Shown here: positions 8,447 through 17,624 of the stretch, piece after piece | Position numbering within the stretch: position 1 is the first letter of the stretch | Layout: each line of letters starts with the position of its first letter | Source of the DNA: Gammaproteobacteria bacterium | Lineage (GTDB): Bacteria; Pseudomonadota; Gammaproteobacteria; Steroidobacterales; Rariloculaceae | DNA length: 64,000 nt | Direction of reading: 5' to 3' | Assembly (NCBI GenBank): GCA_022825505.1 | Contig: JAJDWR010000046.1 | Coordinates: forward strand, 24,001 to 88,000 | The notes under the pieces: generated by a model | The model's database searches: none | The model's input: only the letters and a program-made list of their open reading frames with translations | What the model was told of the DNA's origin: nothing | Position numbers and translations under genes: made by a program

Positions 8447-10741
8447 CTACTTCTCCCGGTCGATGGCCATCAGGAGGGGTGGGAGGAGGAGGAAATCGGC
8501 GAGTAGTGCGATGACGATCGTCATCGAGACCAGGATTCCCAGGGCCCAGCTCACTTCGAAGCCGGATGCGGCGAATACCAGGAAGCCGGCGCCAAGGACT
8601 GCCGTGGTCGTTGCCAGGGCGTGGCCGACGGTGCGGAAGGTGGATCGGACTGCCTCGGGCGCCGGCAGGCCTTCCCTGCGTGCCTTCAGGTACTTGGAGA
8701 GGAAGTGGATGGTGTCGTCGACGATGATGCCGAATGCGACCACCGTTACCACGGAGGCGGCCATGCCCACGCGGCCGGCCACGTAGCCCCACAGGCCGAA
8801 GCTCATGGCGGCCGGGAGGAAGTTCGGCACCAGGCTCACGATGCCCATGCGCACGCTCCTGAGCACGATCATCAGGATCACCGAAATGAGCGCCATGGCG
8901 AAGATGGTGCCGCGCAGCATGCTTTCGATGTTGCGCTGGGAGAGGTGGGCGAAGATCATGCTGACGCCCGATGCCGCGGTGGCCATTCCGGGGGCGTTGG
9001 CCTGCAGCCACTCCTGCGCGCGCACGTCCAGCGCCCGCAGTTCCCCGCCGGACAGGTTGGCGGCCGCGGCGGTCAGCCGGGTGGCGGACTTGGAGACGTC
9101 GATGCGGTCGTTGAGGTCGACGCCGAAGGGCAGCGAGAACTCGTACAGCAGGAGGTACTGGGCGCCCAGTTCCGCGTCGTCGGGGAGCCGGTGAAACTCC
9201 GGATCGTCCCCGTTCATGTTTCGGTTGAGGCGCTTCATGATGTCGGGGAAGGCCTGTACGTGCACGACTTCGGGCTGCGACCGCAACCATTCGGAGAAGG
9301 CATCGACGGCGAGCAGGTATTCGGGATCGGTGATGCCCCCCTCGCGGCCCGCACTCAGCGAAAATTCCAGCGTGTCCAGTCCCGTGAGGTTCTGGATCAC
9401 GAAGTCCGTGTCGCGCCGGAACTGGTAGCGGTCGTCGAAGTAGCGGGTCCAGGTTTCGCTGATTTCGTTGCGGGGAATTCCGGCGATCAGGATGACCGCG
9501 ACGAGCCCGACCGACCAGAAGAGCACCGTGCGCCGTGCAATGACGAAATCGGCCAGGCGGTCGAAGAAGCGCGGGCTTCCGGTGCCCGCGACACGGGCCT
9601 TGAGCGGGAAGATCGACAGCAGTGCGGGGAGCAGCGTCATGCAGAAGCCGAACGCGCAGAACACGCCGAAGGCCACCAGGTTGCCGAGAATGTTGAACGG
9701 CGGGGAATCGGATGCGTTCAGGCTCAGGAAGCCGATGGCCGTGGTCAGGGAGGTCAGGAACACGGGATTGACGTTGTGATGGAGCGAAGCGGCGATTGCG
9801 CTGCGCTTGTCCAGGCCGTCGCCCATCCGCAGCAGCGCGATGGACACGATGTGCACGGCGTAGGCGACCGTGATGGCCATGACGATGATCGGGACCCCGG
9901 CATTGGTGGGACTGAGCGGCGTGCGCAGCCAGCCACCGAGGCCCATGGTCGTATTGACGACGAACATGAGCACCAGCACGATCGCCACCGTGCCGTAGAC
10001 CGACCGCAGCAGGACGGCGGCCACGGTGACGATCACGACGAACACGATCGGCATGAGCCTGCGCAGATCGTCCAGCGTGGCGTCGGAGAAGGCCCGGTGC
10101 ATGACCACGTCGCCGGTGAGGTAGTAGTCGATCCCGGGATGTTCGGCGCGGGCTTCGTCCACGAGCGTGTTGAGGTATTCGGTGATCTCGATCACCGCGG
10201 CGTCGAATTCCTCCGGCAGAAAGAAGTTGATCACCACCCCGCTGACGCGGCCGTCGAGGGACACGAGGCGGCCGGCGGTTTCGACGGAGTTCAGGGCGAT
10301 CGACTCCACCTCCGCCAGCTCCGCGTCGCTCAGCGATTCGGCGCCCAGGACCAGCGGTTCGACCGTCAGATCGTCTTCGAACGCCTCGCTGTGGGAGAAG
10401 TTCGTCAGCGAATCCACGCGCGTCGAAAAAGGCGCCTGCCACGATGCATCGGTCAGTTCCTCGATGGCCGCGAGCGTTTCGCGTGTGAACACATTGCCGT
10501 CCCCGGGCGCGACGGCAATCAGCGCGCGGTTCGATTCGGAATACGTGTTCTCCAGTTCGTCGAACGCGGCCAGTTCCGGGTTGTCCGCGCTGAACATCAT
10601 CCGGTAATCGTTGGTGACGGCGATGTTGGGAACGCCCGCCGTCATCAGCCCCATGACCGCCACGGACACCGCGACGGTCGCCCAGGGGCGGTCAAGAATC
10701 AGTTCGAACACCCGGTCCAGCCGCGTGGGATTCGTTGTCAT
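8447..10741 (-). CDS. RND-superfamily (MMPL/HpnN-like) exporter
   Basis: A 764-residue inner-membrane exporter of the RND superfamily. The architecture is one transmembrane helix, a periplasmic loop (residues ~45-220, opening TNDYRMMFSADNPELAAFDE), a block of about five to six helices with the sterol-sensing-like GLGGWLRTPLSPTNAGVPII motif, then a second half repeating this. That is the monocistronic two-fold layout of hydrophobe/lipid exporters such as HpnN and MmpL. It is the last gene of a leftward operon after a LolA-like protein and an MpaB-like oxygenase (66-base gap). This points to transport of a lipid rather than a drug. Substrate unknown. Confidence 0.82.
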   Translation of the reverse strand: MTTNPTRLDRVFELILDRPWATVAVSVAVMGLMTAGVPNIAVTNDYRMMFSADNPELAAFDELENTYSESNRALIAVAPGDGNVFTRETLAAIEELTDASWQAPFSTRVDSLTNFSHSEAFEDDLTVEPLVLGAESLSDAELAEVESIALNSVETAGRLVSLDGRVSGVVINFFLPEEFDAAVIEITEYLNTLVDEARAEHPGIDYYLTGDVVMHRAFSDATLDDLRRLMPIVFVVIVTVAAVLLRSVYGTVAIVLVLMFVVNTTMGLGGWLRTPLSPTNAGVPIIVMAITVAYAVHIVSIALLRMGDGLDKRSAIAASLHHNVNPVFLTSLTTAIGFLSLNASDSPPFNILGNLVAFGVFCAFGFCMTLLPALLSIFPLKARVAGTGSPRFFDRLADFVIARRTVLFWSVGLVAVILIAGIPRNEISETWTRYFDDRYQFRRDTDFVIQNLTGLDTLEFSLSAGREGGITDPEYLLAVDAFSEWLRSQPEVVHVQAFPDIMKRLNRNMNGDDPEFHRLPDDAELGAQYLLLYEFSLPFGVDLNDRIDVSKSATRLTAAAANLSGGELRALDVRAQEWLQANAPGMATAASGVSMIFAHLSQRNIESMLRGTIFAMALISVILMIVLRSVRMGIVSLVPNFLPAAMSFGLWGYVAGRVGMAASVVTVVAFGIIVDDTIHFLSKYLKARREGLPAPEAVRSTFRTVGHALATTTAVLGAGFLVFAASGFEVSWALGILVSMTIVIALLADFLLLPPLLMAIDREK

Positions 10742-10807
10742 GGTTACTCCCGGAAGAATTCGGTACCCGCAAAGCGCACCGTCGATTGCAGGTGAGGCAT
10801 CAGCCGG

Positions 10808-11962
10808 TCACCAGTCCGACGACTGCGAAGCACGGACGCTGTCGGGCATCCGGTAGCTCAGGCCGCCCTCGTCGTACACCGAGATCTGCAGCATCTGGGT
10901 GAAGTTGCCGGATCGGACCAGTTGCGTGTTGCGCAACGCCCGCTGGAATCTCTGCTTGATCCGGAACAGGAACAGCGCCCCGAAGGTCAGGGTCCAGGGG
11001 TACTGGAACTGGTCCGCCCGTGTCTTGCCGATGAGCGCCCGCGACAGCTTGTACGCCAGCGCCGTGGTCTTCTTCTGTTCCACCGGATCGGTGATGTCCG
11101 CGACGGAGGGAATGGACTTGATCAGCGCATTGGCCATGTCCACCGAATCCTGGGTCGGCGGCGGTTCGCACAGGAATCCGATCGTGTAGATGGATTCGGC
11201 CTCCTCCGCGTTGCGGTAGAGAATCGACTCGGGAATCCCCATCAGGTACCCGGCGTATCGCCATACGGCCATGACGCTGTCTTCCTGGTCCCGCCCGTAC
11301 GTGGCCCCTACCTTCTTCGAGTAGTCCAGCAGTCGCTTGGAAAACACGGCGATGGCAAGCCCCAGGTGGGCCGCGCTGATCGGCGTGCCCCAGGCGTCCG
11401 CATCCCACTCGTCGGACTGCGCCAGCAGGGTCCGGATGCGGCAGTGCACGAAGCGCACGCGCGTGGACAGTTTCCAGCCGTCGCCGTCCCGTTGAAGCCC
11501 GCCGGGATAGAAGATCTCCATCAACTGGCGGTTGTTCTGCTGCAGCCGCCGCTTCGTGTGTGCGACCCGTCCGGTCATGTTGAACGACTTGGCGATCAGC
11601 GTGGAAAATCCCTCCACCAGCACGCCGGCGACGAAGGCCACGAGCATCAGGTCCGCGTTGGTGTGAAAGGCGCGTATCCCAGGCCGGAACGCGTCGTAGT
11701 CGAGCCACTCGGGCTCCTCCAGATTCGCAAAGAAATTCCGCAACGACCGCGGCGCCTTGCGGAGAATGTCGCTCTGCCGCTCGATTCCGGCCTCGATGAA
11801 CCGGTGCAGGTCGTGCGGCGGCATGGAGGCGAGTTCCTCCATGACCGGGTCCAGTTGAGGGTCGCCGATACTCGTGTGGCTCATGTAGTTGTCCGCCAGC
11901 GTACGCGCATGGCGCCGGGCCCTGGCGTAGGTGCGGGCGTAGGCCGTTGGGGCCGGCTTCAA
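10808..11962 (-). CDS. DUF2236 / MpaB-rubber oxygenase family protein
   Basis: A 384-residue protein of the oxygenase MpaB / latex-clearing-protein family (DUF2236), whose studied members are haem proteins that oxidatively cleave double bonds of isoprenoid chains. Family marks are LSTRVRFVHCRIRTLL followed by WDADAWGTPISAAHLGLAIAVFS (about residues 165-210), with the histidine that is the haem-ligand candidate. No signal peptide or clear membrane anchor is seen at the N-terminus. It sits between a LolA-like periplasmic protein and an RND exporter, and near a divergent squalene-synthase-like gene, which makes an isoprenoid substrate plausible. Activity is inferred, not shown. Confidence 0.75.
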   Translation of the reverse strand: MKPAPTAYARTYARARRHARTLADNYMSHTSIGDPQLDPVMEELASMPPHDLHRFIEAGIERQSDILRKAPRSLRNFFANLEEPEWLDYDAFRPGIRAFHTNADLMLVAFVAGVLVEGFSTLIAKSFNMTGRVAHTKRRLQQNNRQLMEIFYPGGLQRDGDGWKLSTRVRFVHCRIRTLLAQSDEWDADAWGTPISAAHLGLAIAVFSKRLLDYSKKVGATYGRDQEDSVMAVWRYAGYLMGIPESILYRNAEEAESIYTIGFLCEPPPTQDSVDMANALIKSIPSVADITDPVEQKKTTALAYKLSRALIGKTRADQFQYPWTLTFGALFLFRIKQRFQRALRNTQLVRSGNFTQMLQISVYDEGGLSYRMPDSVRASQSSDW

Positions 11963-12008
11963 GATCCCTCCCAGTGAAGCAGTGTCACACGCATGGTCCC
12001 CTGGCGTA

Positions 12009-12827
12009 TCAACGTACCCGTCTCAATCCCGTCTGGGTGAACTCCGCGTCATCGATTTCGGCACCGAACTCGAAATCCGACCAGGTCAGGTCCGTGCTCT
12101 TGCCGGTCACGTGATTCACCATGGACAGTTCGTGCGCCTGCCAGTACCGGTCCAGGTACAGTTCGTAACCGGACATCGTCAGCGTCTTCAGATGCGCATC
12201 CTTGCGGTCGTAGTACTCCACCTTCCATACGCGAAGCTCCCCGGTGTCCTGCCACACCAACTGGCGAAGGTAGCCCGAGCGCTCCTCCGTCGGAAATCGC
12301 TCCGACACCGAGCAGGTCAGTTCGCCGCAGGGCTCATCCCTCAGATACCGGTATGTGAACCGCTCCACCTCCGGTACGCCCAGGTCCTCGTAGGCGAACT
12401 CGCTGCCCATGAACGATCCGGAGCGGTTCGCCGAACTGATGCGCTTGACCCGCGTCACGGCCGGCAGGTAGAGCCACTGATCGTCCGCGGTATCCCGGTG
12501 AGCGTGGATCAGAAACGCGGTCCCGGCCACGTCGCGCGGCACATCGAATACGAACAGGCTGCGGTTGCCGTCGCCCTCCACCTCGAGCACCTTCACACGA
12601 AGTTCCCGCAGGCTTTCCTGGCCCTGCCTGTTGCGCAGCACCATGGTCTGGCTCGCCGTGAAATTGCCGAAACCGCGCCCGCGCTCACGCGATTCCACGG
12701 CGATGGCGAGCCCCATTTCCTCGGGACTCGCGCCCTGGGAAAGAGCCTGTTCCGCCATCAGGATGAGCGAACCGGCGCCGATACAAAATGCAAGGATGCC
12801 AAGACTGGAATTTTTCCCGCGATTCAT
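12009..12827 (-). CDS. Outer-membrane lipoprotein-sorting (LolA-like) protein
   Basis: A 272-residue exported protein of the LolA-like family that habitually accompanies RND/MMPL lipid exporters and is thought to carry a lipid or lipoprotein across the periplasm. It has a signal peptide (hydrophobic LGILAFCIGAGSLILMA, about residues 8-24), then beta-rich LolA-fold sequence including FVFDVPRDVAGTAFLIH and WLYLPAVTRVKRI. ATG 12827 is chosen because AGGGGA stands 6 bases upstream and the signal peptide follows directly. First gene of the operon with the MpaB-like and RND genes. Confidence 0.82.
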   Translation of the reverse strand: MNRGKNSSLGILAFCIGAGSLILMAEQALSQGASPEEMGLAIAVESRERGRGFGNFTASQTMVLRNRQGQESLRELRVKVLEVEGDGNRSLFVFDVPRDVAGTAFLIHAHRDTADDQWLYLPAVTRVKRISSANRSGSFMGSEFAYEDLGVPEVERFTYRYLRDEPCGELTCSVSERFPTEERSGYLRQLVWQDTGELRVWKVEYYDRKDAHLKTLTMSGYELYLDRYWQAHELSMVNHVTGKSTDLTWSDFEFGAEIDDAEFTQTGLRRVR

Positions 12828-12886
12828 GTCATTCCCCTGATCTCTTGACTGGAGTAGACGATCCACCGCAACAGGTGGCATGGACC

Positions 12887-12914
12887 ATTCTAATGAGCGC
12901 TAGCTGATAAACAA
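12887..12914 (-). promoter_or_regulatory. Candidate promoter for the LolA-like/MpaB/RND operon
   Basis: Reading leftward, TTGTTT (12914-12909) and TAGAAT (12892-12887) are separated by 16 bases, about 60 bases upstream of the LolA-like ATG. The rest of the intergenic stretch 12828-13139 (312 bases, shared with the divergent synthase) shows no other motif I can support. Confidence 0.4.
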
Positions 12915-13139
12915 ACTGAAGTGGGGATTAGCCACAGGACCGGGCGTGGAATCCGCACGACATTGCGGGGTCGGCGCCACCGGTATTGGAAATACTTATC
13001 GATCCTGAAAGAAAACGGTGTTGGTTCCGGAGGGCGCAACGAACTACATTGGTGCAGGCGCCTGAGTGAGAACTGCGACCGCGAGAGACTTCAATGAGCC
13101 ATCTACACCATCGCACACCTGCCGAGGCTGCGTAGCACG

Positions 13140-14261
13140 GTGTCCCTGCAACTCGAAACGGTTCCCGGGTCCACTGGATTGCCATGCCGCCGCGACCGCG
13201 ATTACCAGGCCGGCATCCTGCCGGGTGTGTCGCGCACATTCGCCCTGACCATTCCCGTCCTGCCGGACAAACTCGCGGACGTGGTCACCAATGCCTACCT
13301 GCTTTGCCGTATCGCCGACACCATCGAGGACGATACGGCCCTGACGGACCAACAGAAAACACAGTTTCACAAGCGATTCCTGTCCGTCATCCAGGGCCGG
13401 GCGGATGCCGACGCGTTCGCCGCGGAGCTGGCGCCGCTGCTGTCGGCCGGCATGTTGCCGGACGAACGCGATCTGGTGGCCAATACCGCCAGGGTCGTGC
13501 GCGTGATGCAGGAATTTTCTCCGGTGGAACGCGAAGCGTTGACCCGCTGCCTGAAAGTCATGTGTTCCGGCATGCCGAAATTTCAGCGAAGCCGGAGCCT
13601 CAGCGGGCTTCGGGACCTGAAGGAACTCGGTGAGTACTGCTACGTGGTCGCGGGCGTCGTGGGCGAGATGCTGACCGAGCTGTTCTGTGCGCATTGCCCG
13701 GACCTGGCGAAGCAACGCCGCGAAATGAAACGGCTGGCTGTCTCATTCGGTCAGGGATTGCAGATGACCAACATACTGAAGGACGTCTGGGAGGACAGGA
13801 GCGGCGGAACCTGCTGGTTGCCCCGGTCCATGTTCGGAGGCCGCCGGTTCAGGCTGGAGCGGCTGGACGAATTGCACCAGACCCGGGCGTTCCGCGCAGG
13901 AATGAACTCCCTCATCGGCGTCACCCACCGGCACCTGCAGAATGCGCTCGAGTTCAGTTGCCTGATTCCGGCGCGTGAAGCCGGCATGAGGCGATTTTGC
14001 CTGTGGGCGCTGGGACTCGCCGTGATGACGCTTCAGAACCTGCATCGAAACCCGCACTTCACGTCCGGCGACCAGGTCAAGGTGTCTCGGCGCATGCTGC
14101 GCGCGACCATGCTGGCGACCAATTTCGCCCTGTCGAGCAACCGCCGCCTGCGTTCCCTCTTCCGGTTTGCCGCCGCCGGCCTGCCGTTGTGGCAGGCGGA
14201 CACCGTGACCTGGATGAGCATGGTGGGGCCGGGAAGAAGGCCGGGCATCACCCGGGGCTGA
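13140..14261 (+). CDS. Squalene/phytoene synthase family protein
   Basis: Head-to-head prenyl transferase, 373 residues, expected to condense two prenyl diphosphates such as farnesyl diphosphate. Both Asp-rich metal sites are intact: DTIEDD at residues 60-65 and NILKDVWED at 211-219. SRTFAL (31-36) and YCYVVAGVVGEMLTELF also fit the family. The N-terminal GILPGVSRTFALTIPVLP suits the squalene-synthase branch better than crtB, but the product cannot be decided. The start is GTG 13140 with GAGG upstream. No desaturase, cyclase or other carotenoid/hopanoid gene is adjacent; instead it is divergent from the LolA-like/MpaB/RND operon. Confidence 0.85.
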   Translation: MSLQLETVPGSTGLPCRRDRDYQAGILPGVSRTFALTIPVLPDKLADVVTNAYLLCRIADTIEDDTALTDQQKTQFHKRFLSVIQGRADADAFAAELAPLLSAGMLPDERDLVANTARVVRVMQEFSPVEREALTRCLKVMCSGMPKFQRSRSLSGLRDLKELGEYCYVVAGVVGEMLTELFCAHCPDLAKQRREMKRLAVSFGQGLQMTNILKDVWEDRSGGTCWLPRSMFGGRRFRLERLDELHQTRAFRAGMNSLIGVTHRHLQNALEFSCLIPAREAGMRRFCLWALGLAVMTLQNLHRNPHFTSGDQVKVSRRMLRATMLATNFALSSNRRLRSLFRFAAAGLPLWQADTVTWMSMVGPGRRPGITRG

Positions 14262-14291
14262 CCGCCCCCCCTCGCGTCTGAAGACGGCCGG

Positions 14292-15587
14292 TCAGTCGGT
14301 TGAGCCGCGCTCCCGCCGGATCGCGCGGTAACCGATGTCGCGGCGATAGTAGACGTCTTTCCAGCCGATGCGCGCGGCCGAGGCGTAGGCGAGTTCGGCT
14401 GCGCCTGCGACGGAGTCGCCGAGGCCGACGACGCACAGGACGCGGCCCCCGCTGGTGAGGATGGCGCCGTTGTCTTCCCGCGTGCCGGCGTGGAAAACGA
14501 GGGTGTCGTCGCCGAAACCGGTGTCCAGGCCGGAGATGACGGCGCCTGTGTCGTAACTGCCGGGATAGCCGCCGCTTGCCATGACCACCCCCAGGGCTGC
14601 CCGCGGGTCCCAGTCGACCTCGATGGAGTCCAGCGAGCCGTCGAACGCGGCCAGGCACAGTTCAGTGAGGTCGCTGCGCATGCGGGCCAGGACCGGCTGG
14701 GTTTCGGGGTCGCCGAACCGGCAGTTGAATTCAAGTACTTTCGGGGCGCCGTCCGGGCCGATCATCAAACCGGCGTAAAGGAAGCCCCGGTAGGCCATGC
14801 CCTCGGCGCTCAGGCCGGTGACGGTGGGGATCATGACTTCGTCCATGACGCGGCGGTGCAGTTCCGGGGTCAGGACCGGCGCCGGGGAATAGGCGCCCAT
14901 GCCGCCGGTGTTGGGACCGCGGTCGCCCTCGTCCCGGGCCTTGTGGTCCTGGGAGCTTGCCAGCGGCACGATGCGGGTATCGTCCACCACCGCGATGAAG
15001 CTGGCCTCCTCGCCGCGCAGATAATCCTCCACCACCACCGTGGCGCCGGCATCGCCGAAGGTGCGCTGCTCGAGCATGCCCCGTACGGTGCTTTCCGCCT
15101 CCTCGAGGGTCTCGGCGATGATCACGCCCTTTCCGGCCGCCAGCCCGTCTGCCTTGATGACGATGGGCAGGGTGCGGGAACGAATGTACCGGAGCGCGTC
15201 GCCGGGCGCGTCGAAGGTCTCGTAGGCGGCCGTGGGAATGCCGTGGCGCGCCAGGAAGGCCTTGGTGAAGGCCTTGGAACCCTCCAGGCGGGCGGGCGCC
15301 GCCCGCGGCCCGAAGCATTTCAGTCCGGCCGCCTCGAAACGGTCGACCACGCCGTCCACGAGCGGCTGCTCGGGCCCGACGACGGTCAGGTCGACGCCCT
15401 CGGCCTGCGCCAGGTTCAGCATCCCGTCCGGATCGCCCGCGCCCACGGCCACGTTGCGGGTCCGCGGTTCCATGGCAGTGCCGGCGTTGCCGGGCGCCGC
15501 AAGGATTTCGGAGACGTCCGGCGACTGCGCGAACTTCCACACCAGGGCATGCTCCCGGCCGCCGCTGCCGATGACCAGGATCTTCAT
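14292..15587 (-). CDS. purD: Phosphoribosylamine-glycine ligase
   Basis: Second step of de novo purine synthesis, forming glycinamide ribonucleotide with ATP. The 431-residue ATP-grasp enzyme is full length: N-terminal [20 protein letters not shown]-binding [15 protein letters not shown], the [20 protein letters not shown] signature, and [12 protein letters not shown] metal/ATP site. Its ATG overlaps the purH stop by one base (TGATG), so the fis-purH-purD genes are one coupled operon, as in Pseudomonas. Confidence 0.97.
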   Translation of the reverse strand: MKILVIGSGGREHALVWKFAQSPDVSEILAAPGNAGTAMEPRTRNVAVGAGDPDGMLNLAQAEGVDLTVVGPEQPLVDGVVDRFEAAGLKCFGPRAAPARLEGSKAFTKAFLARHGIPTAAYETFDAPGDALRYIRSRTLPIVIKADGLAAGKGVIIAETLEEAESTVRGMLEQRTFGDAGATVVVEDYLRGEEASFIAVVDDTRIVPLASSQDHKARDEGDRGPNTGGMGAYSPAPVLTPELHRRVMDEVMIPTVTGLSAEGMAYRGFLYAGLMIGPDGAPKVLEFNCRFGDPETQPVLARMRSDLTELCLAAFDGSLDSIEVDWDPRAALGVVMASGGYPGSYDTGAVISGLDTGFGDDTLVFHAGTREDNGAILTSGGRVLCVVGLGDSVAGAAELAYASAARIGWKDVYYRRDIGYRAIRRERGSTD

Positions 15588-17146
15588 CAGTGGCGAAAGT
15601 GGCGCATGCCGGTAAATACCATGGCGATGCCGTGCTCGTCCGCAGCGGCGATCGCCTCCTCGTCCCGTACGGAGCCCCCCGGCTGAATGACGCAGCCAAT
15701 GCCATGTCCGGCGGCGATGTCGATGCCGTCCCGGAAGGGGAAGAAGGCGTCCGATGCCATGGCGGCGCCGGCCAGCCCAAGGTCCTGGTCCGCCGCCTTC
15801 ATGGCAGCCAGGCGCGCGCTTACCACGCGGCTCATCTGACCTGCGCCCACCCCCAGCGTCCGGCCGTCGCGGGCGTAGACGATGGCATTGGACTTTACGA
15901 ACTTGCAGACGATCCAGGCGAACATCAGGTCATCCATTTCGCTGCTGGACGGTGCGCGCCGGGTTACGATCTTCACTTTCATATCTTCCGGTATGCCCGG
16001 GTCCCGCTCCTGCACCAGGAGTCCGCCCGCTGTGCTCTGCAGATCCCAGCCACTGGAACGGCCGGCGGGCGCGGATGCGGCTTCCAGCACGCGGACATTC
16101 TTCTTCGCCGACAGGGCTTCCCTGGCAGCGGGCAGGATTTGCGGCGCGACCAGCACGTCCACCAGTTGCCGGTCGACGATATCCTGCGCCGCTTCGCCGT
16201 CCAGCGGCCGGTTGAAGGCGATGATGCCGCCGAAGGCGGACGTGGGATCGGTTCCGTAGGCCCGTTCGTACGCAGCCTGCGGCGTGGCGGCGATGGCGCC
16301 GCCGCAGGGGTTGGAATGCTTGACGATCACGCAGGCGCACTCCCGGAAGGCGCCGACGCACTGGATCGCCGTGTCGGCATCGGCCAGGTTGTTGAAGCTC
16401 AGCGCCTTGCCCTGCAGCTGGTTCGCGGCGGCGATACCCGTATTTTCGGCCGACGGCAGCCGATAGTACGCGGCCCGCTGATGGGGATTCTCGCCATACC
16501 GAAGCTCGCGGGCCTTGCTCCCCGCCAGCAGCAGGGTCCCGGGGAACGGGTCCTCGGCATGGCGGCCCAGGTAGTTGCTGATCAGGATGTCGTAACGGGC
16601 CGTGTGGGCGAATGCCTTCGCGGCCAGTTCCCGCCTGAAGCCCTCTGCCGCGGCGCCGTTCCGAAACGCCGCCAGCACCCGTGCGTAGTCGCAGGGATCG
16701 CATACCACCGTGAGCCGGGCATGGTTCTTGGCCGCCGCGCGCAGCATGGCAGGCCCGCCCACGTCGATCTGCTCCACGGCGCCTTCCTCGGTGGTATCCG
16801 GGTCGAGAATGGCGGCTTCGAAGGGGTAGAGATTGACGACCAGGAGATCGATCCAGCCGATGCCGTGTTCTTCGACGGCAGCCTCGTCCACACCGCGGCG
16901 CGCCAGCAGCCCGCCGTGTACGGCCGGATGAAGCGTCTTGACGCGGCCGCCCAGAATTTCCGGGAAACCCGTGAGTTCGGAGACTTCCAGCACCTCAAGG
17001 CCCGCGGCGCGCAACGTGCGGGCCGTGCCCCCCGTGGAAACCAGCTCGAATCCGAGGTCCGCCAGCCCCCCGCCAAGCCCGGCCACGCCGGTCTTGTCGG
17101 AAACGCTGATCAGGGCGCGGCGGGGCCGCGTCGGGCGGCCGCTCAT
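15587..17146 (-). CDS. purH: Bifunctional AICAR transformylase / IMP cyclohydrolase
   Basis: Catalyses the last two steps of IMP synthesis. The 519-residue protein has an N-terminal MGS-like cyclohydrolase domain ([36 protein letters not shown]) and a C-terminal transformylase domain with the conserved [11 protein letters not shown] and [12 protein letters not shown] segments. Start ATG 17146 overlaps the fis stop by four bases (ATGA). Confidence 0.97.
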   Translation of the reverse strand: MSGRPTRPRRALISVSDKTGVAGLGGGLADLGFELVSTGGTARTLRAAGLEVLEVSELTGFPEILGGRVKTLHPAVHGGLLARRGVDEAAVEEHGIGWIDLLVVNLYPFEAAILDPDTTEEGAVEQIDVGGPAMLRAAAKNHARLTVVCDPCDYARVLAAFRNGAAAEGFRRELAAKAFAHTARYDILISNYLGRHAEDPFPGTLLLAGSKARELRYGENPHQRAAYYRLPSAENTGIAAANQLQGKALSFNNLADADTAIQCVGAFRECACVIVKHSNPCGGAIAATPQAAYERAYGTDPTSAFGGIIAFNRPLDGEAAQDIVDRQLVDVLVAPQILPAAREALSAKKNVRVLEAASAPAGRSSGWDLQSTAGGLLVQERDPGIPEDMKVKIVTRRAPSSSEMDDLMFAWIVCKFVKSNAIVYARDGRTLGVGAGQMSRVVSARLAAMKAADQDLGLAGAAMASDAFFPFRDGIDIAAGHGIGCVIQPGGSVRDEEAIAAADEHGIAMVFTGMRHFRH

Positions 17147-17457
17147 TCCTCCAGCAGGTCGTACAATTTCAGTTTCTTTCGTAATGTGCCGCGATTGATG
17201 CCGAGGATTTTCGCCGCCTGGCTCTTGTTGCCTCCGGCGTAGTCCATGGCATTCTTCAACAGCGGCCGCTCGACCTCGCCGATCACCAGTTGGTAGAGGT
17301 TGGCGGGATCATGGCCGTTCAGGCTCTTGAGGTATCGCTTGAGGGCCTTGTCCGTGATTTCGCTAAGCGGCTTCTTCTTGAGTTTCCCCCTGATGGCCGG
17401 TTTTTTCTGTTTGCCGATCGGTCTTCTCGCTGGGTATGGCTGTGGGACATCCGGCAC
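17143..17457 (-). CDS. fis: Fis-family DNA-binding protein
   Basis: Nucleoid-associated homodimeric DNA-bending protein. The 104 residues end with the characteristic helix-turn-helix NKSQAAKILGINRGTLRKKL, and residues ~45-75 (LNGHDPANLYQLVIGEVERP) form the dimer core. A Lys/Pro-rich N-terminal stretch of about 30 residues is longer than average; the GTG start at 17457 is the only extended option and internal starts are possible. It heads a fis-purH-purD operon. Confidence 0.9.
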   Translation of the reverse strand: MPDVPQPYPARRPIGKQKKPAIRGKLKKKPLSEITDKALKRYLKSLNGHDPANLYQLVIGEVERPLLKNAMDYAGGNKSQAAKILGINRGTLRKKLKLYDLLEE

Positions 17458-17569
17458 TCCCCCGGACGCTTTGAAATGTTCTGAATATGGTAAATGTTCG
17501 GATACGAAAACGAGAGCGAATCATATCACGGCGAGCGGTCAAGGGAAGGGATCGCAACGCCTCGAATAC

Positions 17570-17593
17570 GTCCCGAAAACCTATTTTCGGGAC
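17570..17593. repeat. Perfect 10-base inverted repeat between accC and fis
   Basis: GTCCCGAAAA and TTTTCGGGAC around a 4-base loop (CCTA), 31 bases past the accC stop and about 110 bases upstream of fis. There is no long U-tract on the leftward strand. It may be an accC terminator stem or an operator for fis; sequence alone does not decide. Confidence 0.5.
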
Positions 17594-17624
17594 GGGTGCA
17601 ATGGCGCTCCTGAGGGCGCCGCGG

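Noticed and set aside
8621..10795. Long plus-strand open frame opposite the RND exporter
   Set aside because: Composition is His/Asp/Gln/Arg-rich without hydrophobic structure; the minus-strand protein is a clear RND family member.
12928..13239. Small frames in the divergent gap upstream of the squalene-synthase-like gene
   Set aside because: No ribosome sites or family resemblance; the gap more likely holds two promoters.
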